From Methylomonas methanica (lineage in GTDB: Bacteria > Pseudomonadota > Gammaproteobacteria > Methylococcales > Methylomonadaceae): a DNA stretch of 64,000 bases. Location: contig LUUF01000050.1 in assembly GCA_001644045.1 (NCBI GenBank), forward strand, positions 186,001 to 250,000. Reading direction: 5' to 3'. The translations under genes and the position numbers were made by a program. Under the pieces are notes generated by a model. That model searched no databases. It had not been told where the DNA came from and worked only from the letters and a program-made list of their open reading frames with translations. This document shows, piece after piece, positions 44,159 through 53,277 of the stretch. Within the stretch, counting starts at the first letter, position 1, and every line of letters begins with the position of its first letter.

Positions 44159-44849
44159 TGCCATAGTGTTGCAGTGCCAGCAGTTAACCAAGCGTTACGA
44201 GCAGGGCGATTTGAACGTCGAAGTATTGCGGGGCGTCGATTTGGCGATTCATGCCGGCCAGCGCGTCGCGATCATGGGCGCTTCAGGTTCCGGAAAAAGC
44301 ACCTTACTGCATTTACTGGGCGGCCTGGAAAAACCCAGCTCCGGTTCGGTGATGCTGGACGGCGCCGATCTGAACCGGATTAGCGCCGGCAAACTTAGTC
44401 AATTACGCAATCGCTCGTTGGGTTTTATCTACCAGTTTCATCATCTGCTGGGCGAATTTACCATCCTGGAAAACGTGGCAATGCCGTTGTTGATCGGTAA
44501 GCAATCGATCAAACAAGCTCAACAACAAGCCGCCGAATTACTGAAACGCGTCGGCCTGGGGCATCGCATGCTGCATAAGCCCGGCGAATTGTCCGGTGGC
44601 GAAAGGCAGCGAGCCGCCGTGGCCCGGGCCTTGATCAATCGCCCCAAATGCGTCTTGGCTGACGAACCGACCGGTAATCTGGATAGCAAAACCGCCGAGC
44701 AAATTTATCAGCTGATGTTGGAATTGAATCAGGAATTACAGGTTAGCTTTTTGGTGGTGACGCATGATCCGGATTTAGCGGCGAGGATGGATCGGGTGTT
44801 GTATATGGAGGATGGGGTGATTGTGCCGGAAAGGGTTCATCACGGCTAA
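44151..44849 (+). CDS. lolD: Lipoprotein-releasing ABC transporter ATPase LolD
   Basis: This 232-residue ATPase powers lipoprotein release from the inner membrane. Walker A is [17 protein letters not shown] near residues 44-60, the ABC signature is [15 protein letters not shown] near 145-159, and Walker B is [12 protein letters not shown] near 167-178. A Q-loop ([12 protein letters not shown]) and an H-loop ([12 protein letters not shown]) are also present. The FHHLL variation is the LolD-type Q-loop. It is translationally coupled to the permease by overlap. No terminator is visible after it. Confidence 0.96.
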   Translation: MNNAIVLQCQQLTKRYEQGDLNVEVLRGVDLAIHAGQRVAIMGASGSGKSTLLHLLGGLEKPSSGSVMLDGADLNRISAGKLSQLRNRSLGFIYQFHHLLGEFTILENVAMPLLIGKQSIKQAQQQAAELLKRVGLGHRMLHKPGELSGGERQRAAVARALINRPKCVLADEPTGNLDSKTAEQIYQLMLELNQELQVSFLVVTHDPDLAARMDRVLYMEDGVIVPERVHHG

Positions 44850-44951
44850 CAAGTTTTATTGGCAACGTTACGCGCAAGTTAGAAATGATGCGTCATTCCG
44901 GCATGGATTGCCGGAATCTAGAAGCCAAGGATGGCGACGGGCTTAAATTTG
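44850..44951 (+). repeat. Noncoding segment with small palindrome before repeat copy A
   Basis: This short stretch after lolD contains ATTCCGGCA-TGGAT-TGCCGGAAT at about 44896-44918, a nine-base inverted repeat with five central bases. It joins directly to repeat copy A. Such palindromes next to CTAGAAGCCAAGGATGG resemble the ends of dispersed intergenic repeats. Confidence 0.5.
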
Positions 44952-45343
44952 GTGTCGCTATCGCGACGGCTTATTTTGAAGTCGGGTCTCGGCCCGACAG
45001 CCGAGATACTTTCGCTACGGAAACCATCCTTGGTTTTCACCCTTCGGGCCCGCCTATCGGCTGTTCAAATTCGCTCCAGGCGAATTTGTGCTTGTCCAAA
45101 GAAAAGTATCCAAAGAAAAGACACCCGGATGCCGCTTTTATCCTGCGCGCCGAAGCTTTTCAACGGGGTTGACGAAGGGGGCTTCCTAGTCGCATGCAAC
45201 GCGCCGCATCCTTGCGGCGCCCCTAACGGGCTGCTCACTCGGTACATCCCTGTACCTCGCCCTTCGGGTGCTGCGCATGCAAATCGGCTATCCTGCCGAT
45301 TTGTCCGTTCAAAAGCTCCGGTGCTAGGCGCGGAATACGGGAG
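44952..45343 (+). repeat. Repeat copy A (inverted relative to 46590-46902)
   Basis: This 392-bp noncoding element aligns along most of its length with the reverse complement of 46590-46902. Shared landmarks, in order, are GTGTCGCTATCGCGACGG, the palindrome GTCGGGTCTCGGCCCGAC, CAAATTCGCTCCAGGCGAAT, TTTATCCTGCGCGCCGAAGC and GTTCAAAA-CTCCGGTGCT-GGCGCGG. It contains an extra ~80 bp segment (about 45235-45305) that copy B lacks. Small open frames inside it are not conserved between copies, so I treat it as noncoding. It is rich in short hairpins, including GCGCCGCA...TGCGGCGC at about 45207. Confidence 0.85.
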
Positions 45344-45535
45344 TACAGTCCCAGAATTAAAAGTCGGTTAGTGAGCAAATAACGTAGCCTCAATGGAGTG
45401 TAACGAAATCGAGGTTTTGATAGCTTTGATTACTCGGATTCCGCTACGCTGTAATCCAGGCTACTTGTTGATGCACGCGTGTTTGCATAAATGCATGTAT
45501 CCAAACTGCAATAGTGTTGAAAAAGGAGTTTGATT
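45344..45535 (+). promoter_or_regulatory. Upstream region of the secreted-protein gene
   Basis: This is about 190 bp between repeat copy A and the GTG start at 45536. It ends with a strong ribosome binding site, AAAAGGAG at 45521-45528. An imperfect direct or inverted repetition of TGTAACG / GCTGTAATCC and CATGTATCC motifs is seen, but nothing conclusive. Confidence 0.4.
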
Positions 45536-46465
45536 GTGACATCCGTAATTTGCTATGTTCTAGCTTGTTTGTTATTCGCTTCATCGGCAATTGCCGAACC
45601 GGTACCAGGCACTTCTGTATCCGTTACGCCTCCAGAAGGCTTCACAAAAGCTGAACGTTTTCCGGGTTTCATGAATGAGGCTATAGGGGCTTCCATAGTG
45701 ATTTCTGAAATTCCTGGGCCATTTGTCGAAGCTACTGGTGGTTTCAACGATCCCAAGAGGATGCAAGCCCAAGGGATGAGACTATTTAACAAGTCGTCGA
45801 TCATGGTAGGTGGCCAGTCAGCAATTTTGCTAGATATAGAGCAGTCTGCCTATGGCACAATGTTCAAGAAGTGGTTGCTTGCGGTTGATCGATCCGGATC
45901 AACCACTTTGATTGTGGCAACGTACCCAAGTGCGGCAAAGAAGGGTTTAGCGGAACAGTTGAAAGAAGCCGTCCTCGGAGTGACATTTGGCGAAATATCA
46001 GATCCCAAAGAGGCTCTCTCCTTTACGGTTTTACCAAGTCCCCCGTTTGAAATAGCAAAAATAATGGGGCAAACGTTGATCCTATCAGTCAATGGTGAAT
46101 TCCCAGCTAAAGACGAGAATTCACCATTTATGATTCTGGCGTTATCGCCCAACAAGGACAACATAATTTCCGACAAGAAGGCATTTGCAGAGAATGTGGT
46201 GATGCAAACAGCCACAGTAAAAAACATTATCATCGAACATACTGTGCCGATACAGATCGGTTCTTTAATGGGATATGCGATAGTTGCTGAGGGAACAGGG
46301 AGCAAAGAAAAAACACCGCTGACAATGTATCAAGTAATTTTGTATGACACCGTTGGATACAGTGTAATCTTGGGAGTAACGCCTTCGGCAAAGAGAAATG
46401 TTTATTTGCCGATTTTTGAGAAGGTTGCCAAGACGTTTACACTGAAAGCCCGTAGGTCCGACTAG
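45536..46465 (+). CDS. Exported protein of unknown function between inverted repeats
   Basis: This 309-residue protein begins at the GTG at 45536, seven bases after AAAAGGAG; the in-frame TTG at 45530 is too close to that site. A signal peptide ends near SSAIAEP. The mature part looks like two related halves, about residues 25-155 and 165-305. Both contain a P-(P)-EGF or SPPFE start and a final strand pair, such as LKEAVLGVTFGE and FEKVAKTFTLK, reminiscent of the PsbP/DcrB-like fold. No catalytic motif is visible. Its composition is more AT-rich than the lol genes. It stands alone between two inverted copies of a repeat, which suggests it arrived or moves as a unit. Confidence 0.75.
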   Translation: MTSVICYVLACLLFASSAIAEPVPGTSVSVTPPEGFTKAERFPGFMNEAIGASIVISEIPGPFVEATGGFNDPKRMQAQGMRLFNKSSIMVGGQSAILLDIEQSAYGTMFKKWLLAVDRSGSTTLIVATYPSAAKKGLAEQLKEAVLGVTFGEISDPKEALSFTVLPSPPFEIAKIMGQTLILSVNGEFPAKDENSPFMILALSPNKDNIISDKKAFAENVVMQTATVKNIIIEHTVPIQIGSLMGYAIVAEGTGSKEKTPLTMYQVILYDTVGYSVILGVTPSAKRNVYLPIFEKVAKTFTLKARRSD

Positions 46466-46589
46466 CTCAGCATAATCAGACGTATATGTAAATTAAATCT
46501 CTCGTTCCTCCGAATACACTTTGCTATTCGGAACTACACGCCAAAATCCTGAGCACCTCCAAAATCTTTCACGGTCGCGACGGCGTCGG
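46466..46589 (+). other. Noncoding spacer before repeat copy B
   Basis: This 124-bp stretch holds no supported gene. CCGAATACACTTTGCTATTCGG at 46509-46530 is a small inverted repeat (CCGAATA / TATTCGG) with an eight-base loop, shortly after the secreted-protein stop. It may be the transcript end. Confidence 0.45.
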
Positions 46590-46902
46590 TTCCCGTATGC
46601 CGCGCCGAGCACCGGAGTTTTTGAACGGCTCAGTCCGTCAGGGGCGATGCAAGGATGCAGCGCGTTGACGAAGAGGCAGGAAGCCTCTTTCGGCAACCTC
46701 GTTCAAAAGCTTCGGCGCGCAGGATAAAAGTGGCATCCGGGGTCTTTTTCTTTTGGATACTGTTCTTTGGACAAGCACAAATTCGCCTGGAGCGAATTTG
46801 AACATGCCCGCAGGGTGAAAATTAAGGATGGTTTTCGCAGTGAAAGTATCCCAGCTGTCGGGCCGAGACCCGACTTTAAAATACCCGTCGCGATAGCGAC
46901 AC
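46590..46902 (-). repeat. Repeat copy B (inverted relative to 44952-45343)
   Basis: This 313-bp element, read on the minus strand, matches copy A with scattered substitutions and one large deletion. The same landmarks appear in the same order: GTCGCTATCGCGACGGGTA, GTCGGGTCTCGGCCCGAC, CAAATTCGCTCCAGGCGAAT, CTTTTATCCTGCGCGCCG and the CTCCGGTGCTCGGCGCGG end. Divergence of perhaps 10-15 percent by eye suggests that the copies are not recent. From 46903 to 47006 I see no further feature. Confidence 0.85.
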
Positions 46903-47006
46903 GCTTTTATTTGACCTGCTTGTGTTGTGCCGCGCGTGGGTTACTCTTGCCAGCAGTATTTAGGTAGGTACGGTTTTGTGCCCACCCGAAGATTCAGCAG
47001 GCAACA

Positions 47007-47915
47007 TCATCCCAATAATGCTTGGATTGCATTTTTAGCCAAATCGGCGTAGCGCGATGTTTTAAACCGGCATTCGCCGATAAAGTGTACAAAGCAAGTT
47101 CCGGGGATTTTCATTCTGCCGCAATCGGTATATTTGGGGTGCGGTAAAACCATGGATTTATCCAGATTTGCCACCACCACATTGGACATCACTTGCTCGC
47201 TACCCCATTGGTGCCATTTGGCGCCAATTTCTTTTTCAATTTTCCGAGAGAAGTCGACGATAAATTGTTTATCGAATGAAGCCTTCGGAAAGCCTGAAAA
47301 ACCGGCACAGCCTCTGACGTATCGTAAGTTTTCACAATCATCAAGGTTTATAAAGCGCGATTCAGCCAGCATCTGCACGTGCGAATCCATAGTCGGCGCG
47401 TTATTTTTTTGTACTCTTTCGGAAGAAACCGTCATGCTTTCTATTTCTTGATTATCCCAGGTACCGATCACGAAGCCGGTATTCGTGGCTATGCACTCGT
47501 TTACTTCGGGCATGTCTGTCAACGTCAAAGTGTCGCTGTCGAGTTGAATGACAAAATAGTCTTTAACAAAATCAGCAATGGCCAACAGCCTTTCCCAGCA
47601 GCCTCCCGATGGGCAACCGGCCACGGAAAATTGCGTACGGTCGTGAATGTCCGCTATCGGCAAGTGACTGCGAAGCAATGCCTGGTCTGCCGCTGTCAGG
47701 CTACCATCGTTGATGATAAATATTTTGGCTAACGGCACTTTGTTTGCGAAAGTTTTGATAGCCACTAGAAACATAGTCAGATCTTTGTGCTGTAACTGGG
47801 TCAATACTGCTACCGGCTGGTCTGTGCCGGCAGTAACCGGAGCCGTATTGAACACTTGTCTACACGTGTAAGAAAACCGGTATCTGTTTAACTTGTCTTT
47901 AATTGAATAAAACAT
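47007..47915 (-). CDS. Putative glycosyltransferase (GT-A-like, DxD motif)
   Basis: This 302-residue soluble protein has a GT-A-like layout: PVAVLTQLQHKDLTMFLVAI (first strand and helix), KIFIINDGSLTAADQALL, and DYFVIQLDSDTLTLTDMP. In the last of these, DSD is the likely metal and nucleotide-sugar site. Later segments have several conserved-looking Cys and His residues (VRGCAGFSGFPK; CFVHFIGECRFK). I cannot name the subfamily or the sugar. It stands alone between the repeat region and glyA, with 140 bp of noncoding sequence before the glyA stop. Confidence 0.6.
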   Translation of the reverse strand: MFYSIKDKLNRYRFSYTCRQVFNTAPVTAGTDQPVAVLTQLQHKDLTMFLVAIKTFANKVPLAKIFIINDGSLTAADQALLRSHLPIADIHDRTQFSVAGCPSGGCWERLLAIADFVKDYFVIQLDSDTLTLTDMPEVNECIATNTGFVIGTWDNQEIESMTVSSERVQKNNAPTMDSHVQMLAESRFINLDDCENLRYVRGCAGFSGFPKASFDKQFIVDFSRKIEKEIGAKWHQWGSEQVMSNVVVANLDKSMVLPHPKYTDCGRMKIPGTCFVHFIGECRFKTSRYADLAKNAIQALLG

Positions 47916-48057
47916 GGTTACTATTATCTGAAAGGCTAGGTTGTAGACTAAGGTATAGGTTCTTTTAAGCCAACAGCCAAAGAATAGTCAAAATTCCAAA
48001 AAACGACATCTGGCTGATGGGATGAATAAACGGATACCTTGAGCCTATGTCGGAATG

Positions 48058-49317
48058 CTAAGCCGCAGCATAAACCGGAAACCGTGCGCACAACAAATGC
48101 ACTTTCTCCCTCACCGCATCAATCACGCTCTCGTCTTCGATGTTATCCATCACGTCGCACATCAAATGCGCAACTTGGCGAACTTCGTCTTCCTTAAAGC
48201 CGCGCGAGGTGGGGGCAGGGGTGCCGACGCGGATGCCGCTGGTGACGAACGGGGATTGCGGGTCGTTGGGGACGGCGTTTTTGTTGACGGTGATGTGGGC
48301 GCGGCCCAAGGCGGCGTCGGCGGCTTTGCCGGTAATACCTTTCGGGATTAACGACACCAGCATCAAGTGGTTATCGGTGCCGCCGGAAACTACGTCAAAG
48401 CCGCGTTTGATAAACACTTCGGCCATCGCCCGAGCATTTTTCACGACTTGTTGCTGGTAGGTTTTAAATTCCGGGGTCAGGGCTTCTTTAAACGCTACCG
48501 CTTTCGCGGCGATCACGTGCATCAGCGGTCCGCCTTGAATGCCGGGGAAAATGTTGGAATTGATCTTTTTTTCCAGGTCCGGATTGCTCTTGCACAAGAT
48601 CAAGCCGCCACGAGGACCGCGCAGGGATTTGTGGGTGGTGCTGGTGACCACGTCGGCGATAGGTACCGGATTGGGGTATAAACCAGCCGCAACCAAACCG
48701 GCGACGTGGGCCATGTCCACCACCAGATAAGCGCCGACTTTATCGGCGATGTCGCGGAAGCGCTGCCAGTCCCAAATCCGCGAGTAGGCCGAGAAGCCGG
48801 CAATGATTAACTTGGGTTTATGCTCCAAGGCCAGCGCTTCGACTTGCTCGTAATCAATTTCGCCGGTGTCTTTATTCAAACCGTACTGGATCGCGTTGTA
48901 GATTTTGCCGGAGAAATTGGGTTTGGCGCCGTGGGTTAAATGGCCGCCGTCGGCCAGGCTCAAGCCCAGGATGGTGTCTCCGGGTTGGATCAGCGACATG
49001 AACACTGCCATATTGGCTTGCGAACCGGAATGCGGCTGGACGTTGGCGTAATCGGCACCGAATAATTCCTTGGCGCGGTCGATAGCCAGTTGTTCGACCA
49101 AGTCTACGTATTCGCAGCCGCCGTAATAACGTTTTTCCGGATAACCTTCCGCGTATTTATTGGTCAGCAACGAGCCTTGCGCTTCCAGAACGCGGGGGCT
49201 GGCGTAGTTTTCCGAGGCGATCAGTTCGATATGGTCTTCCTGGCGTTGCCGCTCCTGTTCCATGGCCCGGAATAATTCGTTATCAAAACCTTCAATGGTC
49301 ATCGATTTGCTAAACAT
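48058..49317 (-). CDS. glyA: Serine hydroxymethyltransferase GlyA
   Basis: This PLP enzyme interconverts glycine plus methylene-tetrahydrofolate with serine. In methylotrophs it is the entry step of the serine cycle. Its 419 residues include [20 protein letters not shown] near the N terminus, the GGHLTHG segment and the PLP-lysine motif [12 protein letters not shown] near residue 230. The C-terminal [17 protein letters not shown] is a family signature, with Pro-Ala-Pro where E. coli has Pro-Ala-Ile. It is the last gene of the mtdA-gck-glyA operon, 25 bp after the kinase gene. Confidence 0.97.
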   Translation of the reverse strand: MFSKSMTIEGFDNELFRAMEQERQRQEDHIELIASENYASPRVLEAQGSLLTNKYAEGYPEKRYYGGCEYVDLVEQLAIDRAKELFGADYANVQPHSGSQANMAVFMSLIQPGDTILGLSLADGGHLTHGAKPNFSGKIYNAIQYGLNKDTGEIDYEQVEALALEHKPKLIIAGFSAYSRIWDWQRFRDIADKVGAYLVVDMAHVAGLVAAGLYPNPVPIADVVTSTTHKSLRGPRGGLILCKSNPDLEKKINSNIFPGIQGGPLMHVIAAKAVAFKEALTPEFKTYQQQVVKNARAMAEVFIKRGFDVVSGGTDNHLMLVSLIPKGITGKAADAALGRAHITVNKNAVPNDPQSPFVTSGIRVGTPAPTSRGFKEDEVRQVAHLMCDVMDNIEDESVIDAVREKVHLLCARFPVYAAA

Positions 49318-49342
49318 GTGGTCTCCTCAATAGGGGGTCGGG

Positions 49343-50698
49343 TTATGCGTTGGGATGCAGCAGCAGAATTTGCAAATCGGCGACATTGGTGCCGGTCGCG
49401 CCGCATAGTATTAAATCGTTGGCGGCTTTTAGGGCCGGATAGGCGTTATTATCGTCCAGCATGGCGTCCGGGTCGAGAGCCGCGTCGCGTATGCGCTGTA
49501 AAGTGTGATTGTTCACGACGCCGCCGGCGGCGTCGGTGGGGCCGTCGCGTCCGTCGGTGCCGCCGCTCAAAAACGTCCAGGCGCCATTCAGACCGCACCT
49601 TTCGGCGGCCAGCGCGAAGGCCAGCGCCATTTCCTGATTACGACCGCCTTTGCCATTGCCCTTTAACGTGACTGTGGTTTCGCCGCCGGCGATCAGGGCT
49701 GTCGGTTGCGTCATGCCGGCTGTTACGGTCAGCGCATGCAGCGCCAGTTGCTCGGCGACCAAGCGCGCTTCGCCGCACAACTGTTTGCTGTAAACCTGGG
49801 TTTGATATCCCAAGTTTTGTGCTTTATCGATTGCCGCATCAACACTGCTGGCATTACTGCCGATCAAGGTGTGGCCGGTGCGTTGGAATATCGCGTCACC
49901 GCTTTTCGGTGTTTCGGTCTGCAAACCTTGGGCGCCTTGTTGTAAATGGCTTTGCACGCTGGACGGTATTTGCCGCCAGATGCCGAACGATTCCAGTACC
50001 GCGATGGCGTCTGCAAAACTAGTATCATCCGGGACGGTTGGGCCGCTGGCGATGGCGCTTAAATCGTTATCCAGTACGTCGGATAAAATCAGCGCGTGTA
50101 AATCGGCAGGCGCGGCAAGTCTGGCAAGGCCGCCGCCTTTCAATTGGGACAAGTGCTTACGGACGCAATTGATTTGGTTGATGATTGCACCAGAGGCCAG
50201 TAATAACTGAGTGGTGGCGATTTTATCCGCCAGATTGATACCTGCAGCCGGGTAGGGTAGCAGTGCCGAGCCGCCGCCGGAAATCAACACTAGCACCAGC
50301 TCGTCCGGATTGGTGCCGCTCAAGCGGTTAGCGATGGTTTTTGCCGCGTGGAAGCCGGCCGCATCCGGCAGCGGGTGGCCGGCACCGAATACCTGGCAAT
50401 TCTCGACGACATCGATGTTGTCGTAATTAGTCACCACTATGCCTTTACCGGCAAGCCAAGCCTCCGGAATGATGGCTTGGGCCGCATCGGCCATTGCACA
50501 TGCGGCTTTACCGAACGCGAGTAAATGAATGCGCCGCCAGCCGTCGCTGCGGTAGCCGGTTTGTTCCGAGCCGATATGCAGCAGTTCGCTATCGGCCCTG
50601 AGAAAGTGCTTTACGGCAAGATACGGATCGGCTGCCGCGACGCCGGCGCGAAAAATGGCGGCTGCATGTTCACGTGAACTTGGCTGGACTGCGGACAT
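49343..50698 (-). CDS. gckA: Glycerate 2-kinase (GckA/MOFRL family)
   Basis: This 451-residue kinase phosphorylates D-glycerate to 2-phosphoglycerate in the serine cycle. It has the N-terminal DUF4147 domain, with VFGAGHPLPDAAGFHAAKTI, the nucleotide-binding VLISGGGSALLPYPA and a KHLSQLKGGGLARLA motif. The C-terminal MOFRL domain has GGRNQEMALAFAL and FLSGGTDGRDGPTDAAGG. This class is unrelated to the GlxK type. It is 17 bp after mtdA and 25 bp before glyA, all on the minus strand, which supports a serine-cycle role. Confidence 0.94.
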   Translation of the reverse strand: MSAVQPSSREHAAAIFRAGVAAADPYLAVKHFLRADSELLHIGSEQTGYRSDGWRRIHLLAFGKAACAMADAAQAIIPEAWLAGKGIVVTNYDNIDVVENCQVFGAGHPLPDAAGFHAAKTIANRLSGTNPDELVLVLISGGGSALLPYPAAGINLADKIATTQLLLASGAIINQINCVRKHLSQLKGGGLARLAAPADLHALILSDVLDNDLSAIASGPTVPDDTSFADAIAVLESFGIWRQIPSSVQSHLQQGAQGLQTETPKSGDAIFQRTGHTLIGSNASSVDAAIDKAQNLGYQTQVYSKQLCGEARLVAEQLALHALTVTAGMTQPTALIAGGETTVTLKGNGKGGRNQEMALAFALAAERCGLNGAWTFLSGGTDGRDGPTDAAGGVVNNHTLQRIRDAALDPDAMLDDNNAYPALKAANDLILCGATGTNVADLQILLLHPNA

Positions 50699-50715
50699 AA
50701 CGATCCGGCGGGGCC

Positions 50716-51573
50716 TTAGGCCATGGCTTTAGCGAGTGCGAAGATAATTTCCGCGTCGAACACCTGTTTGTTGCTTTCAAACAGTTTGGCGATGCAGGCG
50801 CGATGCAGCGCCAACTTTAACGCGCCGAAACCGATGGCACCCCAGATGATTTTGCCGTGGCGCTCTTCACCGCGATCCAGCACATCGGTACCGCCGATTC
50901 CGACCGGCGGAGTGGCGTTGGCGTCGGCCAGCAATTGCAGATGCGGATTGTTTTGCCAGTGTTCCGGTTTTAATAATTGGACGCCGGCGGCACCGGTAGC
51001 TAACACGATATTGGCGTCTTGGATCGCGGCGGCGCGGCTGTCGTAATCGGCTGCTTCTACTGGTGTCAGCTCTACACCAAAACGTTCTTTCATCGCGAAA
51101 CAGGCTTTTTCGGCGTTAAATATATGCCGGGATGTAATGCTGACTTGCGCGCCTTCCAGCGCCATCATCGCCGCCGCGCGTTGACCGACCGGGCCGGTGC
51201 CGGCCAATACCACCGCTTTTTTACCTGCCAGGCTAGCACTGCTGCCCAGTTTGGCGACGGCCGCGGCCGCAGTGGTATTGCTGCCGTTACTGTCCAGCAT
51301 CACCGAGACTTGGAAACCGGGAAAAAAGTGCTTCTGTACCGCTGCCAGTAAATTCTGGCCGGCTTCTATGTTGCTGCCGCCGATGAAAATCGCCGTGTTT
51401 TTTTTGTCCTTTGGGGCGCGAGTAAAGATAGTGCCGTCAACCAGGCCGCCGACGTTGTCGGGGGTAATGTTACCGTGGCTGATGACATGATCCGCGCCAC
51501 CGTCGTAAGCGACTACGGTATCGAAAGCCGAGGGGTGGGTGTCGGTGTCGAATTGGAATAACAATTTTTTCAT
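50716..51573 (-). CDS. mtdA: NADP-dependent methylene-H4MPT/methylene-H4F dehydrogenase MtdA
   Basis: This 285-residue enzyme oxidises methylene-tetrahydromethanopterin or methylene-tetrahydrofolate with NADP, linking formaldehyde oxidation to assimilation. It is typical of aerobic methylotrophs. The N-terminal half begins MKKLLFQFDTDTHPSAFDTV and contains the THPSAFD and GGADHVISHGNI segments. The Rossmann fold has VVLAGTGPVGQRAAAMMALE with an NADP-type basic follow-up (SITSRHIFNAEK). It is first in the minus-strand serine-pathway operon and divergent from mdh. Confidence 0.95.
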   Translation of the reverse strand: MKKLLFQFDTDTHPSAFDTVVAYDGGADHVISHGNITPDNVGGLVDGTIFTRAPKDKKNTAIFIGGSNIEAGQNLLAAVQKHFFPGFQVSVMLDSNGSNTTAAAAVAKLGSSASLAGKKAVVLAGTGPVGQRAAAMMALEGAQVSITSRHIFNAEKACFAMKERFGVELTPVEAADYDSRAAAIQDANIVLATGAAGVQLLKPEHWQNNPHLQLLADANATPPVGIGGTDVLDRGEERHGKIIWGAIGFGALKLALHRACIAKLFESNKQVFDAEIIFALAKAMA

Positions 51574-51781
51574 TAAGCTACCTGATATAGAAAATGGTGG
51601 CCCGGTGGGAGAAGGTTAGCCGCCGGCATTATACAGAATAATATTTGCCTCGCTTCATAATCCAAACCGGTTCCGGAAAGCAGGAATTAGTGATTGTTTG
51701 CTCAAAAACTTTATGTCATATTGGAAAAGCCTGCTGCTCAGCGCGGGCGTGGATGAATCCAATAATTAAAGAGGAACGCAG
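51574..51781. promoter_or_regulatory. Divergent promoter region between mtdA and mdh
   Basis: This 208-bp region separates the two divergent serine-pathway units. AGAGGAACG before the mdh start at 51782 is its ribosome binding site. The inverted repeat GGTGGCCCGGTGGGAG and ATTATACAGAATAATAT (the latter at 51629-51645, ATTAT/ATAAT) are visible, but no known operator can be named. Confidence 0.45.
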
Positions 51782-52759
51782 ATGAAAACGCCCGTCGATA
51801 TTGCTGTAACAGGTGCAGCTGGTCAGATTAGTTATTCCTTGTTATTTCATTTGGCGTCCGGCGAACTGTTGGGGCTCGACCAACCTATAGTGCTGCGTCT
51901 GTTGGAAATTCCACCGGCGATGAAGCAATTACAAGGCGTGGTGATGGAGTTGAACGACTGCGCGTTTCCATTGATCAACAAAATCATTATCACCGACGAT
52001 CCGAAAGTCGCGTTCGATAACGTCGATTACGCATTTTTAGTGGGCGCGAAGCCGCGCGGCCCGGGGATGTTGCGTAGCGATTTGTTATTGGATAACGCCC
52101 AGATTTTTATTACGCAAGGCCGGGCGCTAAATGAGGTGGCCAGCCGTAAGGTGAAAGTGCTGGTGACAGGCAATCCTGCCAATACTAATGCTCTGATTGC
52201 GATCAACAATGCGCCGGATTTGGCGCCGGAATGCTTTACAGCGATGACCATGCTAGACCACAAGCGCGCTATCAGTCAGGTAGCCGAGAAATGCGGGGTA
52301 TTGAGCAGAGACGTGAAAAACGTGGCGATCTGGGGTAACCATTCCTGTACCCAGTATCCGGATCTGCATCATGCCAAAGTTAAGGGCATGGATGTGTTGT
52401 CCTTGGTCGAGCACTCCTGGTTTGTCGACGAATTTATTCCCACGGTCCAATATCGCGGCACGGAAATTATCAAGGTACGCGGCCAGTCCAGCGCGGCGTC
52501 TGCTGCGCATGCGGCGATCGAGCATATGCGGGTGTGGGCGTTCGGCACCGATCCGGGCGACTGGGTAAGTATGGCGGTGGCATCCGACGGCAGCTATGGC
52601 GTTGAGGAAGGATTGGTTTATTCCTTCCCGGTTACGGTGGTCGATGGGCAGATCGGTATCGTTAAGGGTTTGGATCTTAACGAGTTCGGTTTGGCAAGAT
52701 TGCGTCAAAACGAAGTAGAGTTAAAAGAAGAGCGGCAAGCGATCAAGCATTTGCTCTAG
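51782..52759 (+). CDS. mdh: Malate dehydrogenase (type 2, cytosolic form)
   Basis: This 325-residue NAD-dependent enzyme interconverts malate and oxaloacetate, a serine-cycle and TCA step. The N-terminal nucleotide fold is [20 protein letters not shown]. The substrate Arg motif is [15 protein letters not shown], the [10 protein letters not shown] segment is intact, and the catalytic His lies in [15 protein letters not shown]. Gln and Ile residues after GAAG mark the type found in many proteobacteria. It is divergent from mtdA and ends in a strong terminator about 70 bp downstream. Location beside mtdA-gckA-glyA supports a methylotrophic role. Confidence 0.96.
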   Translation: MKTPVDIAVTGAAGQISYSLLFHLASGELLGLDQPIVLRLLEIPPAMKQLQGVVMELNDCAFPLINKIIITDDPKVAFDNVDYAFLVGAKPRGPGMLRSDLLLDNAQIFITQGRALNEVASRKVKVLVTGNPANTNALIAINNAPDLAPECFTAMTMLDHKRAISQVAEKCGVLSRDVKNVAIWGNHSCTQYPDLHHAKVKGMDVLSLVEHSWFVDEFIPTVQYRGTEIIKVRGQSSAASAAHAAIEHMRVWAFGTDPGDWVSMAVASDGSYGVEEGLVYSFPVTVVDGQIGIVKGLDLNEFGLARLRQNEVELKEERQAIKHLL

Positions 52760-52830
52760 TTCCTGGCGTGGCAGGACTCAGCGGCTATCGTCGGCTTTAT
52801 CATTACACACACATCTTTTGGTCTAGCATA

Positions 52831-52860
52831 AACCAGTCACTGTTCCAGTGGCTGGTTGTT
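52831..52860 (+). terminator. Terminator after mdh
   Basis: AACCAGTCACTG and CAGTGGCTGGTT form a twelve-base-pair stem (one G-T pair) with a three-base loop, followed by GTTATACTT. It lies 72 bp after the mdh stop. Confidence 0.85.
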
Positions 52861-53277
52861 ATACTTCCTCACATTCGAGTTGCCGGGCCGCACACGACTA
52901 GCGGTTTAATAAGGTGCCGCCATCCTTGGCAGCTGTTAACGACTGGTAAAAAGCTCTCTAGCCCGCGTAGGCGGGTTATGCTTAAATTCTGAAAACGATT
53001 GGCGCGCGACTAGGCGGTAAATCCGCGATTGCTTGGCGATGCAGCAATCTAGAGCATCGAAAATAATCGGTATTTGATCGCGATTGTATAAAGCAATAGC
53101 TGTGCCAGCTGTCAACGCATGTATGGCGGGGGGCTGTAGCGGATCTCAGTAATGCCAAATAGCCGGTTTTAAGGCTTATGCCGCAGCAGCAGGGGATATG
53201 CCGGGTTTTTTAAAGACTTTCGCGGATGAGCATGCGTGGCGCATCGAGTATGCGCCGCATCGGGAGCGGATAAAAAT
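52861..53277. other. Noncoding region between mdh and apbE
   Basis: These ~415 bp hold no supported gene. A strong imperfect hairpin, ATGCGTGGCGCAT / ATGCGCCGCAT at 53232-53260, sits 18 bp beyond the apbE stop on the minus strand. It is followed in that direction by an A-rich tract (the complement of 53199-53206), so it probably ends apbE transcription. The rest shows nothing notable. Confidence 0.5.

Noticed and set aside
44885..45371. Overlapping small open frames in repeat copy A
   Set aside because: The frames are not kept in copy B, and the sequence is dominated by palindromes. They look like chance frames in noncoding repeat DNA.
46493..46967. Small open frames in and around repeat copy B
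   Set aside because: Same reason: no conserved frame between the two copies and no ribosome binding site.
49318..49671. Arg-rich plus-strand open frame opposite the glycerate kinase gene
   Set aside because: Its Arg-rich composition is the expected mirror of a GC-rich gene; no family similarity.
52768..52992. Open frame downstream of mdh
   Set aside because: It spans the strong mdh terminator hairpin and has no supporting features.
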